From NCBI GenBank assembly GCA_900708905.1, contig CAADRB010000044.1, forward strand, positions 597,303 through 661,302: DNA of 64,000 nt, read 5' to 3'. Positions 51,176-63,678 of the stretch are shown piece by piece; position 1 is the first letter of the stretch, and every line of letters starts with the position of its first letter. This stretch comes from Hymenolepis diminuta. Its lineage: Eukaryota > Platyhelminthes > Cestoda > Cyclophyllidea > Hymenolepididae. The position numbers and the translations under genes are program-made. The notes below the pieces were generated by a model that saw only the letters and a program-made list of their open reading frames with translations, made no database searches and was not told where the DNA came from.

Positions 51176-54100
51176 CTAGTAGAATTGGGCCGATTCCTGA
51201 AACAAAATAATATTATGAGATAATATAGGACTAAAGGGAGAAAGGCACTATTCTTTAGACTTACATTTGAATCCTGGGGAGGAATGCTAGGTTGGGAGGT
51301 GGATAAAGGGGTACCACTGCGGGGCGCAGAAAACGTGGGTTTGATGACGGAGGCCCCTACAACTATGGCTCTACCTCCCAACTGCCAAGTCCCTCGACTT
51401 TGATGTGCGGGTCCAACTTGTGGAGAGACTACTTGGGATCCTCCTGGAAGTACTCTTGAAGAAGTGGACAAAGGATTTGGTCGGCTCTGCAATTGCGTAG
51501 AGGAAAGGGAGAGAAGGGAACTTGTGCATCCGGGACTATTGTGAGCACCATTTTGCAGGAGAGATTTCAACAATTGTGAATTTGCCGAAGGCTTAGCAGT
51601 CACTGTTGCAGCTGGTGCTGTTCCATTATTTTCAGGGATAGGTGAACTCTTTGGTGAGAGCCTACGGATGGAGTGGCACTTGTGGACTACAGGACGCCTA
51701 CTTTCAGAGTTACCATTAGTCGATGAGGGTGGAGAAACATCGCTCCTAGTAACTGACGTTGCAACCAAAGGGCGTCCAGTGAGAAAACTTCCATCAGTCG
51801 TTGCTCCGGTTATCATTGTAGTGGTACCTACAAAGGAACGCACATACGATTAGAAAAAAGACAATGCTTAAAAATAAAAAAACGGGTCATAGATTTAGAC
51901 CTACTTCTAGAAGGCAGGACAGGAGCTACTGGTCTGACGACAGAGACGATAGCTGGGCGGATACTTGGAATGAAACCTGGCGTTGAAAAGAAACCTGGTG
52001 GGCGAGGAGTGATGGATTGAGTAGGAGGAGGGGAAAAGACAGTCACGGTTTGTAGAGGATGTGCAGGAGTAGGAAGAGTAGGTGTCACTGACATTGGTTG
52101 CTGAGGAAGTGGTAGCTGGGGAGGGAGACTTGTGGTACTGAGTTCGAAATCCGTACCGTCATCTAAGTCAACATTATGATTGGCTGGTCCTCCTGTTTCG
52201 ACCCTAAGTCCTTGAGCTGGATTTAACTTACGCTAAAAGAGAAATAATGGTTATTTTACTCAACAATTAACCAATTAACAAAAAATTTGCTTCATACTCG
52301 TTTTAACAAAACACAACTTCCTAACACAACGTAACGCGGCTTAATAAAAAGAAACAGACCTTTGGAGAAGGCTTCGTAGTATGCCGAAGTCCTTCTCTTG
52401 AATGAGGAAAGGTTTGTGTCTTACTGACACCTAGTGAAACAGGATTTTATGTGTTACTTAAGAAAATGAAAGTAGCAAATACTATCCTCTCTTAAAAACC
52501 AACACGCATTAACTCACTTGACTTCTAAATTGAGGATGCTGCAGAGATAGTTGTTGCTGTTGAACAGACGGGGACACTTGCGCTATTGGAGTAGCCATAG
52601 CGACTGACGTGATTGTCTGAGAGGACGTCACAGCAACAGGAGTTATCGATGTAGTTAATGGTGGACGCGCCTGCTGGTGTTGATTTTCATCTTGATTCCT
52701 TTTGAGTCTCAACAGTTGACTGGCACTCATTGCACTAGCCGGATTGAACTGTTCACTTGATAATTGTAGTGAATCGGGATTCATCGAAACTTGAGGACTT
52801 GGAGCGCTCGATACGTTCATCACAATGTTTGTTGACTCAGCCGAAGCAACACGAGTCTCATTGTCAGCTAAAGGTGACATAGAACTTGGGACAGGATTTT
52901 CAGCAACAGAAACCGGGACTGCTTGGGCATCTAATTGCATGACAACTGGTTGGTTATTCGCTGGGTGAGAAGAAAGGAAGGATGAGGTAGAGTGAACTTG
53001 AGATTGAGGAACAGGACCACCACCAACGCTGTTAGCGAGAGCTTGAGGTCGATTAATAAGAGTTCGACGATTAAGAATCTTAGGTACCGTGGAAGTTCCA
53101 GTATACACTTTCCGCACAAACCTTCGGTGTCGTCGGAAAGGAGGGAGAGCTGGGTGAGGTGTTGTACTTTCAGCACTCCCTTCCCCTTCTGTGCCTCCTG
53201 ACTGACGTTCAGTTGAAGAATTTGGAGGATGGGATGGTCTGGGGGATCGTACTCGATTGAATCTTGGTGTTCGAAATCGATCCAAGGGTGAAGGACGTTG
53301 ATAGGGTTGCTGTGTGGTCCTACGTCTATAGTCAGTATTCCAGTCTACTTCATCACCGGAAAATGATAAGTCCTCATTCGCCTCCTCTTCTGGAAAGTCT
53401 TGTTGGTTACCATTTTCCAAAGAAGAATCCGATTGTTGTTGAGATTGAGATGAGTTTTCTGCTGACCTCGATTCAGTCGCTGCTGCTGAAGGCTTGGTCG
53501 AAGGAATGCATAAGATGACACCGTACTTCTTCTCATTATTTTCATCATATATCGACACGTTTTTAGTTACGAAGTGAGCATTTTCTGCACGCAAGAGGAG
53601 CACTCTCATTTCCTTTTCGCTCATACCCTTAACTGAAATCGAGTCCGAGTTGTCATCTACCATCACACGACAATCCACAAAACCCAAAACAAGTCTCTCT
53701 AGCACACTCAATTGGGGATTATCAACTCGTCGTACATTTCTTGCACGTGGCGGTTCAGGCTCACCAGATGCTCCCGATAATCTGGGAGTTGCAAAAGCTC
53801 CCCTTCTTCGAACAGCCCTGTTGTCCAATTCTCTATGAGAAGATCGTCCAGTAGAAGGCCTGCTATAACTTCCAGCAACAGGACTTCTAGGATGAGACGT
53901 CACATTTCTCTCAACATCAACATGCCTTTCTGGTTCACTATCATCAAGATCAACATTGTGATGAGGTTCTTCGACAAAATTCTGCTCTTCCTGGGTCTCA
54001 GTTTGTTCTCCCACTTCCCCTTGATCACTAACATGCACCTCATTTTCATCCAAATTAGCTTGAGTGGCCTGAGCTCGGCGTCTCCGACTAGCAATAGTTT

Positions 54101-55106
54101 CAGTTCTTGACGATCTTAAAGTATAATCAGTTGCAGAATAGCAGTATTTCCAATCAATATGTTTGCTGATATTTCCAAATTGTTTGTGTCTTGTCTGGAT
54201 GGTGGCAATAGGCGACGGAGTGGCAGGATTGGCCGAATCCTGAGTTTGAGATTTTCTTGGACGACCGCGTCTGACTTCAGTTATTTTTTTATCACCACTA
54301 GTCTGACGGAGAACTTGCGCGGCAGCTGCTTGGGATTTGGCTTGAGCCAACTTCTTTGCGGCGACGCGAACATTTCGATCAACACCAGTCCTTCTTCTTG
54401 AGGTAGTAACTGCGTTAGCATACCGAGTTCGTCTAGGATTTGGCCTAAGATAACTCTTAACACGCTTAACACTCCTTGCGACAGCTAGACATTCTCGTCT
54501 TGGTCTCAGGAATAGCCTCATATTAGGCCGAAGTAAACGTTGGGAAGCAAGGAAAGCATCTTTCTTATCAAGATCTTCATTGATCTCTGATAAAGCACCC
54601 ACGATTTTGGTAAATAATTCTGTTTGCCGTGGGCCCTTAAGAAGAACTTCCGGATCGCTTGCTTTCTCTAGGTTAGAAAGTTCATCTGCAACATCTTTCG
54701 CATGTTGCTTATACTTTTCTCTTGATATGAAAAGCCTACCAGTTAAACTAATTTCACGTAGCATCTGCTGTGTAGCTTTATCAGTTAGTTTGTAGGCCTT
54801 ATTATTAGCATCTGGAAGACAATCCGCTTGTGATACAACATCATGCTGGCGGGAGTTGGAAGAGAGTCTAAACGGAATTGTATCCTCTGTCCCTTCTGTT
54901 ACTGATTGCTCCAAACTGTCAGAACTTAATCTCATCTTTGACTGTCTGACAAACGTATCTCTTCGAGAAATTCTCGTCGTTGTCTTTGTACCATTGTTCT
55001 TCTGATAAGTTGAAGATGCAGAATTAATTGCACGTCTTTTTGTTCGCTTCACCAATCCTAACATCTCCACTACAGACTTCGATTTACCTCGGTTTCTAGT
55101 TAGCAT
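51176..55106 (-). CDS. Large AT-hook nuclear protein, unrecognised
   Basis: Coding exons: 55106-52518, 52232-51905, 51827-51265, 51196-51176. They total 3,501 nt, giving 1,166 residues with all joins in frame. An acceptor (TATTTTAG) lies three bases before the ATG, so a noncoding first exon is expected upstream. The protein is mostly low-complexity. The N-terminal third is basic, with Arg-rich blocks and an AT-hook, RRGRPRKS (about 278-285). The middle is acidic and Ser/Arg-rich, with one block that looks folded (LSVLERLVLGFVDCRVMV to KKYGVILCIPS). The C-terminal part is rich in Pro, Ser, Thr and Gln, with LLKSLLQ (near 1056) fitting an LxxLL nuclear-receptor box. These suggest a chromatin-bound transcriptional coregulator. 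I cannot name the family; an NCOA6-type coactivator crossed my mind but is not supported by alignment. Confidence 0.8.
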
Positions 55107-58100
55107 ATTCTAAAATATAAAAAAACGCATTTATTATAGAAAGTAACAGAAAGTAAGCATTTAATATCTTAAGTTTTCAAAAGCCATATAGAGTTAAAAA
55201 CAACAACCGCATTTTAATGTAATCAAAATACCACTAACGTAAAAATAAATAAAACACATCTAAGACAACCTTAGTTAACGCAAGGGGAAAAATTAAAGTT
55301 GATAACAAGAAATGCGAATAGTATAATTTCAAAGCCGCTCACCAGCAAGCGTAACCTCAAATACGAAACTAATACAAATAACCAGCCACTTTCGATCCTA
55401 TGTACTTGAGAATTGGGCAAGTTAACATAAAAAAACGAATCCTGATATGTAATTAATTTAAATTTTGACAATAAAATTTTAATTTTACGTTATTTAATTT
55501 TATTTATTAAATTATTTTTATCTCTGTTGTTATATTATTATTTTAACTTGTATTTTTGCACTTCATTTGCTAATGATTACATTGAATAGAGAAATTAATG
55601 CTGCTGGGACGGCAATTGATACGTTACGAATAGTAACTTTTAGGTAGCGTGTGTGACGGCGAACTTGAAACTCTCCTGAATGTTGGGAGGTTTTTCAGCA
55701 GTATTCTTCGAAAGCACGATTATAGCAAATAGAATTGTCTTGCTTGCAACCACTTCGTTAATATCTGCTTTAAAGTCATAATTTAAATTACCAATAAAGG
55801 GAAAAAAATGTATAAGAAAGTAACTTATCTGAATAATATCAATATTTAGCCAATTGAAATCCAAAGAAGTGGTAGCATTTCTTTTCACTAGTTACTGTTA
55901 TCCAAAATAACATTTTATCAGAGGTACTGTGTATAAACCGATATAAATAAGTTCTCCGGTTGGTGAGAGAAATTACTACTCATACTGGTTCTTGGCTAAA
56001 GCCTATTGAAGTCCTTTTAGAAGTCTAAGTAGCCATAAACAAGTAAAAATTGCCTTTAGCAGAGTTCTCAGGTATAAATGGCCCCCAAAAATAACTAGGC
56101 TACGTCCAAAATAGCGAGAACACAGGAGGCATCGCGTGTAGAGCGTTTTAATGCTAAACAGTTGGTAACGGAATACAATTATTACTACGCTGCACAAATG
56201 TTGGTTGTTGAATGGCTGGGCCACCTATGCGCTCACATCGCGCCTGCTCGATACTCGAAAGATAACACACCCCAACTTTCCAGAATGTTGCAGTGTACGA
56301 GATCCCTTTGGCTAGCTTCGGGAGCGTTGTGCCCTCCACGAGGAAAAATCATTAAGGCAATTGAAGGGAATACAGCCAGAAAATCATAAGTAATTCAAGT
56401 GAGAGGAGAATTATAATATTAATTAAATGATTCTCAACACTACATTGCCATTCACTCATTTAAAATAAACATTGAAGAACACTTTTATCACATCACTTTC
56501 AATTTTGATATCGTTAATCTCCCGTACTATTTCGCCATGAATTTTAGCCGAGCTATGAATCAAATAGGCAATTTAATAAAGCGTAAGAGAGATGCTATAG
56601 TTGATCACATGTAAATCAAGATTTTAAACAAATATCTCCACTCCGGCATATGAAACATTATCGGCTAACAATATACGTTTATTAAAATTATTTGACATAT
56701 CTATTAAAACCTCTGTCACAACGACAAAACAAAATTTTAAGCAGATCCCAGATGAGAGGATGAAAATATAATTTGACGCTCTCAAATAGATCGTTTAATT
56801 AACAGAAGGCATTCGCTCATATTACATTACCGAGACAAAGTTAATTTCGAGTACAGATTTTATAAGTTGGGAATGATCAGCCGTTATTAGGACGTCTGTG
56901 CTAATGTTTGATGGTCTTTACCAAATCTTTACCTAATTCGTATCACATCTGGACCCCTACTCTCCTGTTTCCGCCACCATGTTGATCCGACTCTTACTTA
57001 AACCCTTATCACCAACTCCTACAGTCAAATCTTTCAGCGAGCTCCCTTCATCTGCAGCTACTATCACCAACTATTATTCTCAGTATCTCACATATGATCT
57101 GCTTTTCTAGCTTTCCATCTAAGTAAAGTAACGCCATTAGTATTTGCTTTCATCGTATTTTTGTAGCTCAGCGATCAATGTCTCTCCGGTCTTGTTCTGT
57201 TACAAATAGTGACCTTCTAGTCCTAGCCCGTAAAACAAACATTATGACTGGGAATTAAAAGATTTGCACTTTATTTCTCTCTACGTCAATAGTCTACTTA
57301 TTTTATCGGTGATCAATACGACTGGTTGGCGAGATCATACGTGAGAGTATTCTTTATTTACTCATTAGTGCGTGAATTCACCTCAAAAACCATGACCGAA
57401 TTTGGATTACGAATCTAATTCATATTGAATGGATACTTTGTTCTCGATTTTTAGAAAACTCCAGTTCAAATTCATTTGGTATCAAAACGTGTATCTAAGT
57501 CCTCAGGGCTGTTTTTCCAACAAGCCTATTTCTGCATTTAGTATCACTAACATTACTACTTCTCGATTCAACATGTGTAAATTACTACTTTTCTATTGAT
57601 ATAATAAGCTCGTTGAGTGGGAGTCAGAATAAAAACACCTGGATAGGAATAAATCCAACTACCTTTGGCCAAATAAGCCGGGAGAGATAATACAGAGAGG
57701 ACTTAATTCAACATTCGCTGAAAAGATACAACGCCAATAAAACCCAGATTGCTAATATCAATTTATAGTGTGGGAGGAGGGAATACAGCTAAGGGCAATT
57801 TCCCAAAAATAATCGATAAAATTATAAAATCTATCTTTCCGATTAGGGAACAAAATAGCGCAAAATAAAATTTAAAATAAAGATGTGATCGTCAAAGTTT
57901 TGATAGTCGGCTCTGAAATTTTTCATTATATTCAATAAAAGGATGGATTTTATGACGGTCACAACAAAACTCCACTTTATTGGAATTGGTGCAAGAGTTT
58001 TGTGCCATAAAATGAAAAAAAAACTTGAAAATTACACCAACAGTAAAGAAAATTTAAAAATTATTATGAAACACCTGTCTTCTTTACACAAATTGAAGGC

Positions 58101-60139
58101 AGAAGGAAATCGCAAAATTTATTTTACAAGATCAGTAGGGAACTGCTAAAAAAATGCAAACGAAATGAATTCTACTTCCATAATCTGTGAAAAACACATT
58201 GATAAAATAAAATCTGACTAATTATATGCTAATTTTCTCTATAAAGGGTACAATTTCACACCGGAAGACAAAACTGTTATAAAATGCAATAAACTCCAAC
58301 GATTTCACGTGTTAATCGTGAATGATCTAATTCTACAAAACATGGTAGGATAAACAGCCACCTTTCAAAATAGCAATCCCTTCTAGCGTCTTATTGGAAC
58401 TACCTGTCTTTTAATAAACTGGAGAGAAATCTGTTCTGTTTTGAAGACAAACGAACTTAAAATTCATCCTAAAATCATATGAATGTTGACCCATTAGAGG
58501 AAATTAAATACTCACTCCATACTCCCCATTTATAATATCTCCAAACTATACACTTACTTCTCAACTGGTATTTTAACATTTCAAACAAGTGAACAGATTA
58601 CTATGATAACCCAAAGCTATTTACGACTTAGACAATGAAAGAGGACAGAACTAAATCCATCAGAACTTTTACTGCAGAAACATCAGTGTTAATGCAACTG
58701 ATTACCAGGTTGGTCAGTATTGAAGCAAAAATATCATTGTATTTCGTTGGGACTGTTTTCGGATACGGACGGACGTCAACACTCACTTCGTACTCTGAAG
58801 AGGCATGGATTTGGCTACACTTTGATTAAAAATTAGACTTCCTAACGGAAAAGTAAACAGAGGAAATCGCTATGTATGCAACTGTTTTTCTAATGCGCAT
58901 TTACACGTCTTAATTTAAATACTAACAGCAGGAAAGTGTGTGATATTGTGGAAATACGCCTATGAATATGAGTGTCAGATAAAGAACGAATATTGAAAAG
59001 AAGAGATCACTTAAATTTAAAAACCATACTTACCAAAGAGAACTATTTTTAAAGCAAGGACGGCACGTTACAATCTAACACCAAGAGGTTTGCCAAGTGA
59101 AAGAAATCAAATCATATCTATAGGTAGTTAAGGTGCCTACATGTAAATCATAAGGATTTGAAGTAAGAGCACAAAAGATAATAAATTTAAAAATTGAATT
59201 TTATGGATTCAAGAATGGTGAAATAAAGATAGGAATTCAGTGATAGTAGTAAACAACCCTTTATAAGTTACCGACTTTAAGAGTCGTTAAAATTTTGTGA
59301 TGGATAGAAGATAAAACGTTTTGAAAAATAACGAAATGTTATAAATATAAGACTCTTAAACAATACTAAGCGATATATACCGGAAATTAGTAAAATTTTA
59401 CTCGAGCTGGATAACTTTGAATTTGCGCGCAACAGTTATCGTCGGCTAGATAGCATCCTTATTTTGGCCTTGAAAAAAAATAGTATTGACAAATTATAAT
59501 GCTAACTATTATTATGAATTCCCTGAAACAACAAATTTCATTAATTATTTTTAATATTTTCTAAATATTAATAGTTATTTTGCGAATTTACGATTTATAT
59601 AAAGTAGACTATTTTTAACCTCAAAAGGTAAATGATTTATTTAACTACAAGAATCTTTTGCGAGCGTGTTTATGTAATTAATACATAAGCAATAAGTTGA
59701 GGAAAGCATTTTTAATCAGTATTCTAGAAGAAATTTAGTTATTAATGAACAAAAGAAACAGTTGATCTTTATATCATGTCATATTACTTCAGTCTTTACA
59801 CAATACGCTTTTTTCGCTTAAATATCCGCGACTGCCTCAAAATGTACTTAAAGATGACCATTGCTGATTAAATTCGTTTATTATTACTTTATATAGTCTA
59901 ATTTTGTACACAGATTAAAAATTTATATATAATTACAACAAAAAACGCGTGTACCATATTTCCCGGATAAATATTTTACTTCACTTTATCCGTATAATCT
60001 CAAACTGTTATATTTTCCTTTAATTAATATGACTTAAATATAAAAAAAATGTTGCTACAGGTGCCATTTGCAATTTATCTCGTTACTTGATGTTTAAGAT
60101 CCGCATTGGTAGTTTATGTAATAATTGCCACATAAGTGT
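55107..60139. other. Intergenic, upstream of the AT-hook gene
   Basis: The noncoding first exon and promoter of the AT-hook gene should lie in the first 1-1.5 kb, but I could not fix a donor. Minus-strand 55640-55780 is less AT-rich and open for about 45 codons, which may reflect a 5' exon. A pyrimidine-rich island lies at 56940-57120. A plus-strand frame at 57943-58149 has a Lys-rich product with no family match. Most of the rest is AT-rich with nothing visible. Confidence 0.45.
56940..57120 (+). repeat. Pyrimidine-rich island
   Basis: A C/T-biased stretch with blocks such as CCCTTCATCTGCAGCTACTA, similar in style to 17130-17160. Confidence 0.3.
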
Positions 60140-60465
60140 AATAATGCTGTCTGTCGGGGCCACACGGATCAAATATTTGAAATAAGTCAAGCCACTCATG
60201 TCGCCAGATCAGTTTGAAGGCGGCAGGCAAGCCAACCACAATTTTTTAGGTTCATACACGAAATATTTCTTCGTCATGCATCGGCCACGTCTCGTCGTCG
60301 GTGTCTCGGTGTGATGATCGACATCTGTTCAGATATCTATGTACAAATGCGCAAACACACAGCGGGACCCCCTGTGGACACTGTAGTAGAGATCTTATCG
60401 CCAGTCAATTATTTCTAATCGCCAGGTGCTGATAGACATCTGCTAGCTACGGCAATAAGGAACTT
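60140..60465 (-). repeat. Repeat R1, nearly complete copy
   Basis: The reverse complement aligns with 28755-29075 block by block: ATTGACTGGCGATAAG, ACAGTGTCCACAGGG, ACACCGAGACACCGAC, GACGAAGAAATATT, CTGATCTGGCGACATGAGTG and GGCTTGACTTATTTC. The two differ by scattered substitutions and small indels, so both are old. Confidence 0.75.
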
Positions 60466-60649
60466 CCATTGCTAAAGCAGAATAATCCGACTAAAAATTA
60501 TTTTAGGATAATACCACTTCTCATCGCATAAATTTAACTAAAATCCTCAATTGAGCTTTATTTTTAAACACTCTTTACTATTGTTAGTTATGTCATTGCT
60601 GTGAAGAACAACATCTTTAGTGTCTTAATATAAATGAAAGAATATATAC

Positions 60650-61975
60650 AGGCTGCATAGGGTATCTGAGGACACTTATATTTTGTAATTCAAACTAATC
60701 CGATAATAGTTATTGTATTTTTTATATCAGAAGATCTCATGGCAAATATTACTATAACTAATGAAATAAAAGGACACGCTGTAATAGTGTCCATAAAAGC
60801 GAAACATAACAATTTAGAAATTTCAGGACTTATAAAAATCGCCATATCTTTAGTTTGTAAAGTTGGAAGAGAGTCTAATTATAACAATGAGCCACATGCA
60901 TGAGCCACAATGGGGTCACAAAGAGGAGAAAACGGCACTGTCAATGCTCTGCTGACTCACTCAAAACATTCGAGTTTGTCAGAAGAGTGTATGGCATGGC
61001 ATGATGGACGAAAATCTTTGGAAATCAATGCGACATCTTACCAAACATCTTCATGTGCTTGAAGGAGTAATAATAATGAATGTCGTTCATCAAGACCTCG
61101 GACATAAGTCTCATTAATTCTTAGGCGAAGTCAGTTTTTGTGGACAAAAATAAGTCAAGAAAATCGTTTAATGCGGGTAAGCAACTCTTGAACAAATCGA
61201 AACAATCAGAAGAACAGGAGTATCTTTGGCTTTTCTCCGACGAAATGACTTTTACCAGGATGAAAAAATCGATAAAAAAATGATAGGTGGGCATGTGAGG
61301 GCGGATCCCGCTGAAGTTCCAACTGTTATATGCCTGAAGCTTCCAGCAGCAGTGATGTTCTTCGGTGTTGTTATCAGCGAAAGGCACATCACAATTCCTC
61401 ACTTTTTCTCACAGGGCTTTAAAGCCAACACAGATACAGACGCCTTTGTGAAGACTCCTCAAACAATTGTTAACTCTTGCACAGACAACGTAGCCAATGG
61501 AAGACTCTCCTATATCTTCCAACAAGATTCGCCTCCACCCCATAAAATTCACAAAATCCAGGATTGAATGGATTAGTTTGGATGTCATAGGAAACTTATG
61601 GCCGCCTCTTAACTCATCAAATTTTAATACTTTGGATTATTACGTGTGGAGCAGGGCGTCGTTGAAAAAGAAGTCAATAATCATCCCAATAACACCAAAC
61701 CCTCCTCTCTGATGAAAGCAACAGCTCGAGGAATGTAGGACATCAAGAAAGACCACCTGATCTGATGAAAGCTTGTAGCCAGTCGCTTTCTGACTCGAAT
61801 TGAGTGAGTGATAGAAGCCAAGGAAGGATATATAGAGTAAAACTTAGATTAATACGCATTACGTTTATTTGTTTTGTTATAAGAAATTGTAAGTTCCAAC
61901 CATTAACGGTTTCATTTTCTGTTTTTATAAAAGTACGTTAGGTGTCCTCAGTTGCCTTACGCCTTTAGCCAATGA
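60650..61975 (+). mobile_element. Decayed Tc1/mariner element, DD37D-like
   Basis: About 1.3 kb. The left end (ACAGGCTGCATAGGG, then CTGAGGACACTTA) and the reverse complement of the right end (GGCTAAAGGCG, then CTGAGGACACCTA near 61950) form imperfect terminal inverted repeats sharing CTGAGGACAC. The interior encodes a broken transposase. The family is common in arthropods. Confidence 0.75.
60895..61830 (+). pseudogene. Mariner-like transposase, broken
   Basis: Pieces in several frames follow the transposase order: a DNA-binding part (MDENLWKSMRHLTKHLH, about 61000-61060), a first catalytic segment (LFSDEMTF, about 61225), then HVRADPAEVPTV, AAVMFFGVV, a second catalytic segment (FQQDSPPPH, about 61520) and NLWPPLNSSNF followed by LDYYVW, which keeps the third acidic residue. 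Frame changes occur near 61245 and again near 61560, and there are stop codons in the N-terminal part. An intact cut-and-paste transposase of this type is about 340 residues. This copy cannot make one and is a relic. Confidence 0.8.
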
Positions 61976-63600
61976 AATTCAAAATTAGAACTGTCTTCCT
62001 TTAAGTAGGAAAGTTTCTCTACAGATAAATTTTTCTATTATTCCCATGCTACGGCCATTTGCATTGTGGTTATCAAAACAGGATTATAGTTGATACTCTA
62101 CATATTCAGCCACAATTTCCTCAATACCTTGCTTTAAATTTTTCTTTCTTATCTTAGAAATGGACTAATTTCTTTAATTATAATTCAGGAAATGATCTGA
62201 CAAATCCAATCAACTTTTGTCACAAAGTCAAAACTGATTTTGACCCAGATTTCAGATGAATGTGTGAAAACAAAGTCAGTCAATTCGGAATATCTCAATC
62301 TGTTAATACTTACAACTACTTACCTGAGGATATAGGCAAAATATAGGGCTTTCGACATCAAAACTCTAAGCTAATCATTTGTTCTTAAGTATGAATCATT
62401 TCTGTGGACGACTATTACGATTTGTAAGAAAGTGAACCTTCCATATTCGTTAATGCACATATTTGATTATTAATAAAAAATAGAAGGAGGACTAAGTAGG
62501 TAAGTCTAATGAAGTTGGTAATTCCATGTCAAAAGTGTCGAGGATGGTTAATTTCTGTGACCATCTACAATATCCTTTTTGCAGGCCTGTCACTCAGATT
62601 CCTCAAGTCGCTTCCACCGCCTCCACGCATGATAACACCATTCGTTCTTTAAAAGAGACAATGACTCTCAATGATGTTCGGTTTCCTGTGCTGTTATCTG
62701 TTATGTTCTCCTGATCTGTGGGTACCCCTTCACACCTATGCGCCTCTTCAGATTGCGGTGAGTTCGAAGCAGGTTGTCGACGTACTGGATATAGGAAGAG
62801 GTGCGAGGTAAGCTACTAATTCTGCTCTCAATTATAATAGTTTAATTTGTCTTTAGTGAATATGTCGGAATGAGAATGGTAGATTCAATGATTTTTGGAT
62901 GGCAAATATACTAATTCTTTAATCAGAATATATTTCATGGTATAAAATATAGGTAATATACTTACTGAGTCAGAATCCCATATAAATTGGTTAATCGATG
63001 AACTTGTGCCTTCCAACTTATTTAGATTGCCTCTCGTTTACATAATAAATAACCGTAGATAAACGTATCAGTGCAGATTGCTCTTGCATAAACGCCTCAT
63101 AGGTTCCACATGCTTTACAGATTAATAGCAATCTAGTTACATCACCTTTTTTGGAAGATTTCGAACATCCTTATTTTATTAGTGATTATTAAAAACCAAG
63201 CCAGCCTCAAGTGTAATATTATCATCCTTACAAGCGTCTGAAATAAGTTGAATATGAGTTTTACTTATTGGCGTCTTTTCTTCTTTCTAACTGCTTTTAA
63301 ATTCATGTAAAGTCCGGGTATTCCAATTACACTCGATGAAATCTGTCGTCGCCCCCATCTTTCATGTCTCCAATCCCTCGTCTTAACCCTCTCGATTCCC
63401 TCCATCTCTCTTTCAGATGAGTATAAAGTTCCTCTTCTGCCTAACTCCTAGCGTTTCTTAACCCTGCCATGTTTAATGGTGAATTCCCTCCTCACTCTCT
63501 ACGAAAAGGTGCAATTTATAACTCCCCTCATGGTAACTCAGTGTTAGGTCCGCATTAATCTGCATAAACTATAATTTAAAGAAGGATTAGGGACCTAGGC
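61976..63600. other. Intergenic, nothing recognised
   Basis: AT-rich DNA with a short pyrimidine-biased stretch near 63350-63450. No coding exon or further mobile element was found. Confidence 0.5.
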
Positions 63601-63622
63601 ATATATATATATATATATATAT
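63601..63622. repeat. (AT)n microsatellite
   Basis: A perfect AT dinucleotide run of 22 bases, likely length-variable. Confidence 0.9.
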
Positions 63623-63678
63623 TTGTGTTTATTTCTTCCTTTGAAGGAGTGGTTGGTTGGCTAAATGGGAGAGCTAAC

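Noticed and set aside
57943..58149. Lys-rich plus-strand frame of 68 codons, considered as a THAP or transposase fragment
   Set aside because: No cysteine-histidine pattern or transposase motif could be followed, and the surrounding sequence is AT-rich without splice support.
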